A stretch of DNA of 50,775 nt from JBEKEX01 sp050013615 (GCA_050013615.1 JBEKEX010000003.1:1-50775); one strand, 5' to 3'; numbered from the stretch's first letter, positions 8,684 to 17,429 are shown. The notes: a model not told the origin generated them from the letters alone. A program made the numbers and translations.

Positions 8684-9313
8684 ATGTCAGTTCTGAAAAA
8701 GATTGCTTACTACCAAGATCAGCGCGATGACGTGGCCAACCAGGAGCTTGCCAAAGAATTGGCGGCTACGCGGAACCTGGAAGGAATCAAAGAGATTGCC
8801 GAAAATCTCTGGAACCGGGACCAGAACGTCCAGAGCGATTGTCTGAAAGTCCTGTATGAGATCGGATATCTCGATCCAACCTTGATCGCCGGGTACGTGG
8901 GTGATTTCCTCAAACTATTGAACAGCAAGAACAACCGCATGGTGTGGGGCAGCATGATCGCCCTGTCGACCATCGCCGCACTCCAAGCCGAAGAAATCTA
9001 CAAGCATTATGAAGAGATCCAGGTCGTTATGGGACAAGGTTCTGTCATCACCATGGACAACGGGGTGAAAACATTGGCAATCGTCGCTTCGAAAAATGAA
9101 GAGTACCGAAAGAGATTGTTCCCGTATCTCTTGAAGCACCTCGAAACCTGCCGCCTCAAAGAAGTTCCGCAACATGCTGAGAAAGCGGTCGTGGCTGTGG
9201 ACGCAAAGAATAAAAGTGAATTTATTGGGGTCTTGGAAATGCGCATGGCTGGCATGACAGCTTCACAACTAGCGCGGGTAAAACGGGTGATCAAAGAAGC
9301 GGAAAAACGCTAA
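8684..9313 (+). CDS. HEAT-repeat-like helical protein, function unknown
   Basis: 209 residues, almost all predicted helix, in pairs reminiscent of HEAT repeats (for example VQSDCLKVLYEIGY, then NRMVWGSMIALSTIAAL, then VDNGVKTLAIVA-like spacing). There is no catalytic motif, signal peptide or membrane segment. It lies shortly after the saccharopine-dehydrogenase-like gene, possibly in the same transcript. The open frame extends to 8642, but the ATG at 8684 lies outside the upstream gene and is preferred. Probably a protein-interaction scaffold; I do not recognise a named family. Confidence 0.65.
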   Translation: MSVLKKIAYYQDQRDDVANQELAKELAATRNLEGIKEIAENLWNRDQNVQSDCLKVLYEIGYLDPTLIAGYVGDFLKLLNSKNNRMVWGSMIALSTIAALQAEEIYKHYEEIQVVMGQGSVITMDNGVKTLAIVASKNEEYRKRLFPYLLKHLETCRLKEVPQHAEKAVVAVDAKNKSEFIGVLEMRMAGMTASQLARVKRVIKEAEKR

Positions 9314-9387
9314 GAAAATGGGTAACTCGTTTTGATAACCTTGGAAAATGTACACTTAACCATTTTGGCGAGTGACTGATAACAAAT

Positions 9388-10008
9388 ATGAAAAAGCTAA
9401 CCATAATAATTTGCTTCTTTTCAATCGTGCTGGCCTCATGCGCAACGGCGACAACGACTGCGCAGATAAAGACATCTACTCCGGTATCGATCATCACGCC
9501 AATTCCAACCGCTGAGCCCACTTTGCCTGAGATCACGCCAACATCGTCGGAAACGAGCATGGCTATCTCCACTTCACCAGCAGATTTCATGGAACCCGAT
9601 CCGGCAACCTGGGTCATGTTGATGAAGCCGGTGCGGGCATATTTCTATTACCGGAAGATGGCAGTAGTAAACGGCAATGCGCAAATCCTGTGGGATCATT
9701 ATCCTGAGTTAAAACAAGGTACCGATCGTTCCAAGGGAATCAATATAGAATCGTTTATGGTGGACATGTACCAGGGTTTAAAACCGTTCGATGGGAACAT
9801 CTACCCGGAATTCTATGACAAGATCAAAGTGATCACGGGAAATGGAACGGCCGAGGTCCTGGTGCATGGAATGGAGCTCTATACCTACAAGGATAATACA
9901 GGACAATTCGATGACTCCGGAGGGGAGCTCAAAATCATTCTTGTCCTATCATCCCCGGATAATCAAACCTGGGCTGTAGTCAAAACCATCGACATTACTG
10001 GTCCGTGA
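9388..10008 (+). CDS. Putative secreted lipoprotein
   Basis: 206 residues. A short basic start, a hydrophobic stretch and the lipobox IVLASC (Cys18) mark a lipoprotein signal peptide. A Thr/Pro/Ser-rich spacer (about 20-70) then separates the membrane anchor from a folded domain of about 130 residues with no motif I recognise. It has the same architecture as the other lipoproteins in this window. Function unknown; expected on the outer face of the cytoplasmic membrane. Confidence 0.7.
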   Translation: MKKLTIIICFFSIVLASCATATTTAQIKTSTPVSIITPIPTAEPTLPEITPTSSETSMAISTSPADFMEPDPATWVMLMKPVRAYFYYRKMAVVNGNAQILWDHYPELKQGTDRSKGINIESFMVDMYQGLKPFDGNIYPEFYDKIKVITGNGTAEVLVHGMELYTYKDNTGQFDDSGGELKIILVLSSPDNQTWAVVKTIDITGP

Positions 10009-10084
10009 TTTCAGTAGTGTCTTTATCTGTGTTTTTCGACAAGGGTCCTCTCATCTCACGTCTTGTCGAAAGCAAGGAGACTTA

Positions 10085-10408
10085 ATGACACTCAAAGATC
10101 TCTTCAAAAGAATATCATCTGCTTTTAAGCCAAAAGAGGCTGTACCGTCTGAAAACCTTCCATCCGCCCGCACAGCCGCTGAAACCCCACACTACTTTCC
10201 TGACAAAAGGACTGAGGAAGAAAAACAGCAAGAATTGTTTGCCCGAATGGGTGCAGACATAAGCGCTCGCCTACATGCTCAAGAAAGGGATTGGAGTTCG
10301 AATTACCCTTTGGGAGATTATTGCATGTGTGGTCATACTAAGGAAGAGCATAATAGTGAGGGAGTGTGCACAGTCGAGGGCTGCAATTGCCTCCATTACT
10401 GCGAATGA
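10085..10408 (+). CDS. Small protein with C-terminal Cys/His cluster
   Basis: 107 residues. The N-terminal 75 are charged and look weakly ordered. The last 28 hold a compact metal-site pattern, C-x-C-G-H-x3-H, then C-x4-C-x-C-x3-C, which suggests zinc binding. An AAGGAG ribosome site precedes the ATG. The next gene (DUF3788) starts 30 nt downstream. No function can be assigned; the short Cys/His tail resembles those appended to various uncharacterised bacterial proteins. Confidence 0.6.
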   Translation: MTLKDLFKRISSAFKPKEAVPSENLPSARTAAETPHYFPDKRTEEEKQQELFARMGADISARLHAQERDWSSNYPLGDYCMCGHTKEEHNSEGVCTVEGCNCLHYCE

Positions 10409-10438
10409 CCACCATAGCGCCAGTAAGGAAAACCAACC

Positions 10439-10867
10439 ATGAGCGTAAGTTTCTTCGCCGATAAAACGTACCAGCCGGCCGATGCCGAAATCCGTGAGGC
10501 AATTGGTCCGTTGTTTTCGACCTGGCAGGAACTTGCCCAATGGATACGGGAAAAGTATCCAACCCAGGAGGATTTCAAGTTCCTGTACGGCAAGAATTAT
10601 GGGTGGGGGCTGAGATTCCGCATCAAAAGCAAGCCCCTTATCACACTTTATCCCGGGCAGGGCAACTTCACCGCCCAGGTCATCCTCCGCCCGGAAGCAA
10701 TCGAAAAGGTCCAAAGCACGAAGCTGGGCCAGAATGCACAGCAGGCTATCGAACGCGCCACTCCCTATCCTGAAGGGCGGTGGTTGTTCATCCCCGTCGA
10801 GTCGAAGAGTGACCTGGAGGATGTCCAGCGCCTGCTGGCCTTGCGGGTTGAAAAACAATCGTTTTAA
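10439..10867 (+). CDS. DUF3788 family protein
   Basis: 142 residues, full length for the family. It shows the typical DUF3788 course: an N-terminal stretch around the family's W-x-E-L, then GKNYGWGLRFRIKSKPLITLYP, recognisable as K-x3-W-x2-R, and a C-terminal PEGRWLFIPV with a closing helix (DLEDVQRLLALR). Family function is not known; members are small cytoplasmic proteins found in accessory regions. An AAGGAAAA ribosome site is present. Confidence 0.75.
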   Translation: MSVSFFADKTYQPADAEIREAIGPLFSTWQELAQWIREKYPTQEDFKFLYGKNYGWGLRFRIKSKPLITLYPGQGNFTAQVILRPEAIEKVQSTKLGQNAQQAIERATPYPEGRWLFIPVESKSDLEDVQRLLALRVEKQSF

Positions 10868-10887
10868 TAAGCGCAATCCGCTTATTA
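10865..10887. terminator. Hairpin overlapping the DUF3788 stop codon
   Basis: TAATAAGCG pairs with CGCTTATTA (9 bp, loop CAATC). The stop codon lies in the 5' arm. No run of T follows directly, so it may stabilise the 3' end of the message and not act as a strong terminator. Confidence 0.45.
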
Positions 10888-11036
10888 TGTAATACTTCTT
10901 GCATCCACATAATTTTTTAAGGGACCATGGCGCTTCTTCACCTACTGAAGTCAACATAATTAGCCTGACAACATTCAGATAACAAACAATGCCCGATCTC
11001 ATCGCCAAGGGATAAATCACATCCTCGACTTAATTC

Positions 11037-11065
11037 TTGACTCCATCAACAATAAATGACATACT
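11037..11065 (+). promoter_or_regulatory. Possible promoter of the DUF3795 gene
   Basis: TTGACT (11037-11042), 17-nt spacer, CATACT (11060-11065), about 60 nt before the ATG at 11127. The -10 lacks the first consensus T. Confidence 0.4.
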
Positions 11066-11126
11066 TTTATTGACCGAATGACTTTGGTTGGTGCTCTTTT
11101 AATTTACAAAGCCATGGAGTGATGAT

Positions 11127-11546
11127 ATGGAACCAATTTTGACAAGATGTGGTTATCGCTGCGATCTGTGCCTGGCCTATAAGCCCAACATTGAAAGCAA
11201 TCCATCCAACCAGCAAAAGTTAAGCGATGGATGGTACAAATACTTCGGTTTTCGATTGGCGCCAGAAAAAATCATCTGCGACGGGTGCATGTCGGATAAT
11301 CCCAAACTGATTGACCAAAGTTGCCCAGTCAGGCCTTGCGTCATCGAAAAAGGCCTGGACAACTGCGCACAATGTGAAAACTATGTGTGTGAAAAACTTG
11401 CACAACGCTTCGTGACGTATGAAGAAGCTAAAAAGCGAGTCGGCGCAGCGATCCTCGAAGATGATTACCGTTGCTTCATCCAGCCTTATGAAAACAAGAA
11501 ACGCCTCGAAGAATTGAGAACCTACGGCAAAGATAAAAGCAAATAG
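11127..11546 (+). CDS. DUF3795 family cysteine-rich protein
   Basis: 139 residues. It opens with CGYRCDLCLAY, the family signature, and has about a dozen cysteines in pairs (ICDGCM, CPVRPC, NCAQCENYVC), which suggests zinc or an iron-sulfur centre. Closing segments are helical (TYEEAKKRVGAAI). DUF3795 proteins are frequent in anaerobes and their role is not known. It is followed 44 nt later by the methyltransferase-like membrane protein. Confidence 0.78.
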   Translation: MEPILTRCGYRCDLCLAYKPNIESNPSNQQKLSDGWYKYFGFRLAPEKIICDGCMSDNPKLIDQSCPVRPCVIEKGLDNCAQCENYVCEKLAQRFVTYEEAKKRVGAAILEDDYRCFIQPYENKKRLEELRTYGKDKSK

Positions 11547-11590
11547 ATGGATTTATTGCCCTGACCACAAGCTCGCGCGGTAACCGAGTT

Positions 11591-12160
11591 ATGAAGCTGA
11601 TACTTTTCTCCATCGCGTTCGTCTTTGAGCTCATCTATATCCTGATGTTCATCATGACGATCAGGGGACGGGGCTTTCGGTTTTGGCCCCCGCCCTCGCA
11701 TCGGTCATGGCAATTCTTTGTGTCCTGGTTCCTCGCTTCGGTCATCGCGGTCAATTTCATTTTCCTTGGCCTGCTTGACTTCGACAGCTTTTGGCTTCCC
11801 AGCCTTTGGTTGAGGTCGCCTGTTCCCCTGGCCATGTTCTTGTTTGCTTTTGCAATCGGAATTTGGATTGAAGTCGTCTTCCCCTTCCATGCAACGATCG
11901 GCCTGGGAAATAGGCTGATCACGAATGGACCCTATCGTTTCTCTCGCAATCCGCAATACCTCGTCGACAGTTTGAGCGCTCTTGGATATATGATACTCAC
12001 CAATTCCTGGATGGTATGGGTAATCGGGACGCTGGGGGTAATATTGAACATCCTGGCGCCTTACACAGAAGAACCCTGGCTCGAAGAGAGGTTCGGGGAC
12101 GAGTATCGAGAGTATAAGGCGAGAGTTCCAAGGTTTATTCGCCTTGGCAAAAGGGGTTAA
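11591..12160 (+). CDS. Isoprenylcysteine carboxyl methyltransferase (ICMT/PEMT)-like membrane protein
   Basis: 189 residues with about four to five membrane helices. The C-terminal signature LITNGPYRFSRNPQYL (about 110-125) and EEPWLEERFGDEYREYKARVPRF is the SAM-binding region of bacterial ICMT/phospholipid methyltransferase-like proteins. Bacterial members probably methylate lipids or other small hydrophobic molecules, not prenylated proteins. The substrate is unknown. Confidence 0.8.
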   Translation: MKLILFSIAFVFELIYILMFIMTIRGRGFRFWPPPSHRSWQFFVSWFLASVIAVNFIFLGLLDFDSFWLPSLWLRSPVPLAMFLFAFAIGIWIEVVFPFHATIGLGNRLITNGPYRFSRNPQYLVDSLSALGYMILTNSWMVWVIGTLGVILNILAPYTEEPWLEERFGDEYREYKARVPRFIRLGKRG

Positions 12161-12304
12161 GCGATCTAATATCAATGATCGGTCCATCGCTGGCTTGGAC
12201 ATACCTGCGTGGCACAATATCATTAATACTGCATCGAAAGAATTTAAGCCCCATTTTATTGTTGGCTGGGATATTACTACCCAGAAATCAAAACAAAGGC
12301 CGCT

Positions 12305-12730
12305 ATGAACCCGTCAAAATTGGTCAATGCTGTCATCACCTTCGTCACCACCGACGTCAAGAAAACCGCCACGTATTATCACGACATCCTGGGCTTTCGA
12401 GTGGTCCCCCACTATGACAACGCCGAACCTTTCGCTGCCCTGTACCATGATGCGGTCGAGATCATCGTCGTCCAGGCAAAGTTCGGAGAAATCCTGCCCA
12501 ACCGGACACGCTTTGGCGCAGGCTATGACGCCTACCTGGACCCTGATACGGTCGAAGGGGTCGATGCGTTTTACCAGGAATGGAAAGCAAAAGGCGCCAA
12601 GATTGCCGTCGAACCTTTCGTTACACCCTATGGCAGTTATGAATTCGTGATCGAGGACATCGACGGGCGGTTGATCGGCATCGGAAGGGTCAAGGATAAA
12701 GAAATATTCTTTGGTGAAAACAAGTTTTAA
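12305..12730 (+). CDS. VOC (glyoxalase/bleomycin resistance) family protein
   Basis: 141 residues, one full vicinal-oxygen-chelate domain made of two beta-alpha-beta3 modules: AVITFVTTDVKKTATYYHDILGFRV and a second one ending VIEDIDGRLIGIGR. A likely metal-ligand Glu is hard to place, so it could be either an enzyme or a binding protein. Cytoplasmic. There is no clear operon partner. Confidence 0.78.
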   Translation: MNPSKLVNAVITFVTTDVKKTATYYHDILGFRVVPHYDNAEPFAALYHDAVEIIVVQAKFGEILPNRTRFGAGYDAYLDPDTVEGVDAFYQEWKAKGAKIAVEPFVTPYGSYEFVIEDIDGRLIGIGRVKDKEIFFGENKF

Positions 12731-13093
12731 TTGATAGGTTTTGAAAACTTTTGACTTATCTTTGAAGTTCAATCAGCGTAAAATGAAATCGATGAAGCGA
12801 TTGGGTATTGCCATTTTCCATTCGCTATGATTTCTTTAATAACTGAATAAGACTTACGAACCCAGGGGGCGGATACGCGTGATGTGTTTTCTCAAATGAT
12901 CCGCAAAACGGATATGCAGCAGCAGTCACAATTTTTAGCCTGGTAGTAAGGATTCAAGCCAGCAATGGGAAAATGGTAACAAAGTAATCGAAATATTGCC
13001 GGTTACCTGACCAACCGGCATATCCAATAGACCGCTAACGCGTCATGAAATTTGTCTGTTTATTGATTTCTGATATTTCATAAAGGAAAATAA
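12731..13093. other. Intergenic region with one clear hairpin
   Basis: 363 nt without a convincing gene. TGCCGGTT (12997-13004) pairs with AACCGGCA (13013-13020), an 8-bp stem with an 8-nt loop and no T run. A smaller ATCCG/CGGAT hairpin lies near 12899-12913. An AAGGAAAA ribosome site at the right edge serves the next gene. No tRNA-like or protein-coding signal was seen. Confidence 0.4.
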
Positions 13094-13558
13094 ATGAAAA
13101 GAATACTTTCACGCAAATTTTTACTCCCCACCGTTCTGTTTTGTATTTTTGATCTCCTGGCAATCGGTGCAGGTATGGGAGTACCTGTCTTTCCAATCCT
13201 TTTTGGCTTCGTCGTAGGCTGGGTTGCTCCGCCAATCATCCTGTCCGATATCTTAGACTTGCGCCGCTCATTAAAAGCGTGCTTCTCCCTGGCAGGCCTG
13301 ACTGCCTGCTTTACGTTCCTGGTCATGGTGCTCATTTGGGGGTCGTTCTCGTCAATGCTTCTGAATCCCTCGGCGGATTTCGCAAACTTTGGCATCCCGA
13401 TGATCTTGTATGACCCCAAAGCCAGTTTCATCGGTTGGCTCGTCTTGATGATATTCATTTCGCCAGCACTTCAAGCCCTGACTACTGTTTTCTCCTCGGT
13501 CGCACGGCTTGCATGGCGAATGCCGGTATCTGTAAACAAGAGTTCTACACCTGTTTGA
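13094..13558 (+). CDS. Small integral membrane protein, function unknown
   Basis: 154 residues with about four hydrophobic helices (roughly 10-27, 30-50, 62-82, 113-135). A short basic N-terminus suggests a cytoplasmic start. No family motif is recognised. The ribosome site AAGGAAAA precedes the ATG. The long AT-rich leader before it and the separate reading of the next gene suggest a small independent unit. Confidence 0.6.
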   Translation: MKRILSRKFLLPTVLFCIFDLLAIGAGMGVPVFPILFGFVVGWVAPPIILSDILDLRRSLKACFSLAGLTACFTFLVMVLIWGSFSSMLLNPSADFANFGIPMILYDPKASFIGWLVLMIFISPALQALTTVFSSVARLAWRMPVSVNKSSTPV

Positions 13559-13653
13559 TCAATCGAACACCAGGCCTTGAGAATTATTATTTTATTTGTA
13601 ACAATATAGATACAATGCATTTCTCAATCGACCCTATAGAGGAGGTTAGAACG

Positions 13654-14208
13654 ATGCTTAAATGCTCAGTGTTTATCGCCACGTCCCTGGATGGCTTCAT
13701 CGCCCGCAATGACGGCGCCATCGACTGGCTGACAAGACCCGAAGATGTCATCCCGGGTGAAGACTATGGCTATCAGGCGTTTTACGATTCCATCGACACC
13801 CTGGTGATGGGCCGGAACACCTACGAACTCGCCCTCACCTTCGACGCCTGGCCCTATGCCGGCAAACGGGTGGTGGTGCTCAGCAACGGTTCCCCCAGCA
13901 TCCCACCGCCCTTGGCCGGGAAAGTGGAGATCATGTCGGGCCCGCCGGCCGAGATCGTCCAGAGGCTGGCGATGACCGGCGTCCAGCATGTCTACGTCGA
14001 TGGTGGCAACACCATCCAGCGCTTCCTGCGCGCCGGATTCATCCAAGAGCTGACCATCACACGCCTGCCCATTCTGATCGGGGAGGGCATTCCTTTGTTC
14101 GGTGCGCTCGACAGCGATGTCCGCTTGCAGCATGTCGAGACGAAGGTCTATCCCAACGGCTTTGTGCAAAGCAAGTTCTACGTGATGAATAACCAGACAA
14201 GTCTATAA
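13654..14208 (+). CDS. Dihydrofolate reductase-like/RibD C-terminal domain protein
   Basis: 184 residues. It shows the RibD_C/DHFR-like fold: CSVFIATSLDGFIARNDGAIDWL, DTLVMGRNTYE (NADPH-binding loop), VQHVYVDGGNTIQRFLRAG and LPILIGEGIPLFG. These proteins (YwjB/YyaP type) are NADPH-dependent reductases of unknown substrate, distinct from true folate-pathway DHFR. The ATG at 13654 follows a very strong GAGGAGG site, so the in-frame extension to 13435 is rejected. Confidence 0.85.
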   Translation: MLKCSVFIATSLDGFIARNDGAIDWLTRPEDVIPGEDYGYQAFYDSIDTLVMGRNTYELALTFDAWPYAGKRVVVLSNGSPSIPPPLAGKVEIMSGPPAEIVQRLAMTGVQHVYVDGGNTIQRFLRAGFIQELTITRLPILIGEGIPLFGALDSDVRLQHVETKVYPNGFVQSKFYVMNNQTSL

Positions 14209-14263
14209 TTAATTCATCGTTTTGTTGATAGTTGCTTTTCTCCTCACGATCAGGAGGATGGAT

Positions 14264-14761
14264 ATGAAACCAGCCTTGCTTGTCATTGATATGCAAAAGG
14301 ATTTCTTGGACTCGAACGATAAACTACCCCCATCGCTCAATAACGCCATCGAATATATCAATGCAGCCATTAAACTCTTTCGAGCGAAAGAATTGCCGAT
14401 CGTTTGTGTTCAACATATGAATGAAAAAGAAAACCTTATTCCGGGAAAAGAGGGCTTTGACGTATTGGATGGCTTGAACATCCTTCCCTCGGACGCCCAT
14501 ATCTACAAAACATACGGCAATGCCTTCAACAAAACATCATTGCAAAGCCAGTTGCAGAAACTCGACGTCGATACCCTCATCCTGACAGGTTATCAAGCCG
14601 AAGGCTGTGTGTTGTCCACGTATCGAGGGGCCAAAGATTTGGACCTGACCCCAATCATCCTGCGTGGCTCCCTCTACAGTGAAACACCGGAGCACATCAA
14701 ATTCGTGGAAGACATCAGTGACATAATATCCTATGGGGCGTTGAAAAAGGTCTTAGGATAG
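14264..14761 (+). CDS. Cysteine hydrolase, isochorismatase family
   Basis: 165 residues, with the family triad visible: Asp9 in LLVIDMQKDF, Lys82 in IYKTYGNAF and Cys115 in YQAEGCVLST. Relatives include nicotinamidases, N-carbamoyl hydrolases and isochorismatases; the specific substrate is not evident. The ATG at 14264 has AGGAGG six nt upstream; an ATG at 14258 is too close to that site. Cytoplasmic. Confidence 0.85.
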   Translation: MKPALLVIDMQKDFLDSNDKLPPSLNNAIEYINAAIKLFRAKELPIVCVQHMNEKENLIPGKEGFDVLDGLNILPSDAHIYKTYGNAFNKTSLQSQLQKLDVDTLILTGYQAEGCVLSTYRGAKDLDLTPIILRGSLYSETPEHIKFVEDISDIISYGALKKVLG

Positions 14762-14868
14762 AAACTGGTTCAATTAGCCACCCCCCACCCTGATGGTTTC
14801 CCCTGGCCGGAGGTATTGGAGAGTTGAGCACAGCCACACGTCTATTACCATCATGCTATTGAAGAACT

Positions 14869-14896
14869 ATTCTAAATGATGAAATTCATTCTAAAT
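14869..14896 (+). repeat. 9-nt direct repeat ATTCTAAAT
   Basis: Two perfect copies (14869-14877 and 14888-14896), 19 nt start to start, in the AT-rich leader of the following lipoprotein gene. It could be a binding site or simple AT-rich chance. Confidence 0.3.
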
Positions 14897-14933
14897 ATTG
14901 TTTGAGAAATAAATTGAAAATGGGAGATGAAAA

Positions 14934-15881
14934 ATGGGGAAAAAGGTTTATCGCATATTTCTGATAACAAGTTGGGTGGTTGTATTGATAACATCTGCGT
15001 GTAACCTTTTGATAGAAAAAGATTTTACTATACCCAAATCAGAAATTGTTTATCAGGCCATCAACAATACGACGAATATTGATTTGTCAAATAATCTGAT
15101 CGGTTTCGTCAATGCCGATGGATCTGGTGGTGTACAAATCCCGCTGAAACTGTTGCGCCCGTATCGGCCCTTGGTATCCAAGGAGTGGGGAGGCATCTTT
15201 TTTGGAGGAGGTCGAGAGAATCCACTTGGCATAAGTTTCTCAGATGGACCACTCTATTTTTTGAATCAGAATGACGAACTCCAGTCTTGCAATACATCAG
15301 ATGGGCCTTTTTACTTTCCGTTGCATGGTAGAAAATATGTACTAGTCTTTGATGATACCAATGTTGCCCTTCTGGATCTTTTCACATGCTGGAAAGTGAA
15401 GACCTTAGTCAGCCTTCCAACTGAAGTTCCCTGGAAGATAAAAATATTTAGCGCAATGCCCTCAGATTCGGGAGATAAAGTTATTTTTAGTGAAGTTTAC
15501 AGTACATTGCCCGATTACAGGTATGTGATTTATATTGTGGACATCGATACGGGGACAACAAAGGAATTCCTCGAAGGAGGCTTCAATGCGAGCCTATCCC
15601 CAGATGAGAAAAAGATCGCTTATGTGGGTGACAAGGGTATTTATGTTGCCAATGTGGATGGCACTCACCAAACCTTGCTTGTACCAATGAATCTTGACCC
15701 ACTTATTGACATTAATCCTTGGCCTTTCTGGTCCACAGATGGAACCACGCTGGTCTATCATAAATGCACGAATTCAGCCTGTTATGATTTATCGGATTTC
15801 AGCATCTACCAGGTAAATGTGAATACGGGAGTAGAAAAGAAAATTATCGCTGGTGGATTGTTTCCAATATGGATAAAGTGA
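14934..15881 (+). CDS. Lipoprotein with TolB/WD40-like beta-propeller
   Basis: 315 residues. A signal peptide with lipobox VLITSAC (Cys23) is followed by beta-propeller-like blades. The C-terminal ones are clearest: ASLSPDEKKIAYVGDKGIY, NPWPFWSTDGTTLVYHK, the S-P-D-G-x2-I/L-x-Y/F pattern of TolB-type PD40 repeats. Outer-surface protein, probably a binding scaffold. It is more AT-rich than its neighbours. A GGGAG ribosome site precedes the ATG. Confidence 0.7.
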   Translation: MGKKVYRIFLITSWVVVLITSACNLLIEKDFTIPKSEIVYQAINNTTNIDLSNNLIGFVNADGSGGVQIPLKLLRPYRPLVSKEWGGIFFGGGRENPLGISFSDGPLYFLNQNDELQSCNTSDGPFYFPLHGRKYVLVFDDTNVALLDLFTCWKVKTLVSLPTEVPWKIKIFSAMPSDSGDKVIFSEVYSTLPDYRYVIYIVDIDTGTTKEFLEGGFNASLSPDEKKIAYVGDKGIYVANVDGTHQTLLVPMNLDPLIDINPWPFWSTDGTTLVYHKCTNSACYDLSDFSIYQVNVNTGVEKKIIAGGLFPIWIK

Positions 15882-15981
15882 CTATAAACAACCTTGAAAT
15901 TGATTTCTTCTGGGTCATATATCCATGAATGTTATTGATGATACACTGTTATCCGAATTCTTTAACTTGTGAGTCTCCCAC

Positions 15982-16509
15982 TTGCTCTTCTTCTCTCGCA
16001 CTGATCTCCTCATCGGCCTGGTGCTCCTGGCCGTGCTGCTCTCCCTCCTCTGGTGGCGCAAGCATAGCTTCGCCTACCTGCTCGCCTTCTCCCTGTTCTG
16101 GTTTTACCTGCTGTTCGTCGTCTCGGAGATCATCTTCCCCCTCACGCCTGATACGGGTTCCCCTGGTTTCAACCTGATCCCCTTCAACCTGGGCTGCTCG
16201 CTGGGCGAGCTTCTTTGCCTCAGGAACTTCGTCGCCAACATCCTGCTCACCATGCCCTTTGGGTTCGGCATCAATTTCCTGGTGAGCCTCAAACCCAAAA
16301 ACTATTTCTGGCTGGCCCCCGCCGTGGGCCTGGGGTTGGAGCTCTCGCAACTGGCAGCCTCGCTGGCCTTCAAGAGCTCCTTTCACGTGGCGGACATCAA
16401 CGATTCCATTCTGAACGCCATCGGCGTGCTGCTGGGCTATGCCGTCTTCAGGATGCTTGGCTGGCTTTACCGTTCGCTCACCGACTATGCCGGCACCAGG
16501 CCCGGCTAG
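15982..16509 (+). CDS. VanZ-like family membrane protein (start unclear)
   Basis: 175 residues from a TTG. About five membrane helices carry the VanZ-like course: SLFWFYLLFVVSEIIFPL, FNLIPFNL, NILLTMPFGFGINF, GLELSQLAA and VADINDSILNAIGVLLGY. VanZ-like proteins are linked to glycopeptide or cell-wall stress in some bacteria; the role here is unknown. The start is odd. In the same frame an ATG lies at 15925 but a TGA at 15970-15972 interrupts it, and the TTG at 15982 has no ribosome site. A nonsense mutation, an unusual start or a sequencing error are all possible. Confidence 0.7.
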   Translation: MLFFSRTDLLIGLVLLAVLLSLLWWRKHSFAYLLAFSLFWFYLLFVVSEIIFPLTPDTGSPGFNLIPFNLGCSLGELLCLRNFVANILLTMPFGFGINFLVSLKPKNYFWLAPAVGLGLELSQLAASLAFKSSFHVADINDSILNAIGVLLGYAVFRMLGWLYRSLTDYAGTRPG

Positions 16510-16719
16510 CCGCAGTCGCTTTGCAAACACCCTTCGCCGGAGGTCGAACCCGTGTATAACTCAGATAACCTCCGCGGGTTGATTTTATTGACCAATTCAA
16601 TTATCATAACGCCGAGATGATGACCCTTCACAGGCTGGCGCGCTGCGCTTTTTCTGGCGGGGGCATTCAAGCCACATTTCAACCTTTCGCAACATCATAG
16701 ATAAATTAAGGAGATCAAA

Positions 16720-17349
16720 ATGCACGCCAACAATCACAGCGCACAGAATCTTTTACATTGGGTGACTGGCCTGGTCCTGCTCTCCCTCACCCTAGCCGCC
16801 TGCGGCGCTTCCAACACAACAGCACTGGGCATCCTGGATACCGCGGCTCCGTCGCCGGCTGCCGGCAGCTGCCTGATCGGCAAATGGCAGATCACCGATT
16901 TTACGTCCTATTTCGACTCCGTCGGCAGCACCATTACTTCCAGCAGCAAATCGGACGTGACCGTCACCAACAAAGGCACCACCGGCGATGCCTGGTTCAC
17001 CTTCAACTCGGATGGTACGGCCGAAGTTTCCGGTGACAACTTCACCCAGAGCTTCGAGATGACCGCCAGCGGACTTGATATCCCCGCCAGTGTGACCATC
17101 AACGGCGCCTCCCAGGCAAAATACACCGTTTCCGCCGATCAGATCACCTTCACCGATCAACAGGCCGGGGACATGAAGGTCAGCGTGACAGTGATGGGCA
17201 ACACGACGGATGCGACGGACGTTTTCCTGGGTCAGGCCGGTACCACCGAGCAATATCTCTACACCTGCACGGATGCGAATACTCTGACTCTCAAGGTTGT
17301 CACCGCCAAGTTGGATTTCGCCCCCATCACCCTCACGCGTGTGCCATAA
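16720..17349 (+). CDS. Putative secreted lipoprotein
   Basis: 209 residues. The signal peptide ends in the lipobox LTLAAC (Cys28), then a short spacer, then a lipocalin-like or beta-rich domain beginning CLIGKWQITDF with repeated threonine-rich strands. The opening C-L-x-G-x-W motif is common in uncharacterised Chloroflexota lipoproteins with a lipocalin-like fold; this is a shape-based guess. The ribosome site AAGGAG is present and a terminator follows. Function unknown. Confidence 0.7.
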   Translation: MHANNHSAQNLLHWVTGLVLLSLTLAACGASNTTALGILDTAAPSPAAGSCLIGKWQITDFTSYFDSVGSTITSSSKSDVTVTNKGTTGDAWFTFNSDGTAEVSGDNFTQSFEMTASGLDIPASVTINGASQAKYTVSADQITFTDQQAGDMKVSVTVMGNTTDATDVFLGQAGTTEQYLYTCTDANTLTLKVVTAKLDFAPITLTRVP

Positions 17350-17370
17350 CTTTTTTCCATGATCGATCTG

Positions 17371-17400
17371 AAACGCTCCTTAAAAAAAGAGCGTTTTTTC
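17371..17400 (+). terminator. Rho-independent terminator of the lipoprotein gene
   Basis: AAACGCTC pairs with GAGCGTTT around an A-rich loop, followed by TTTTC. It starts 21 nt after the stop codon. Confidence 0.8.
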
Positions 17401-17429
17401 TTGACAACATAGAACATTTGTATTATTGT
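17401..17429 (+). promoter_or_regulatory. Promoter of the second VOC gene
   Basis: TTGACA (17401-17406, perfect -35), 17-nt spacer, TATTGT (17424-17429), directly after the preceding terminator and 46 nt before the ATG. Confidence 0.55.

Noticed and set aside
13435..13653. N-terminal extension of the DHFR-like protein
   Set aside because: It overlaps the preceding membrane-protein gene and the ATG at 13654 has a very strong ribosome site.
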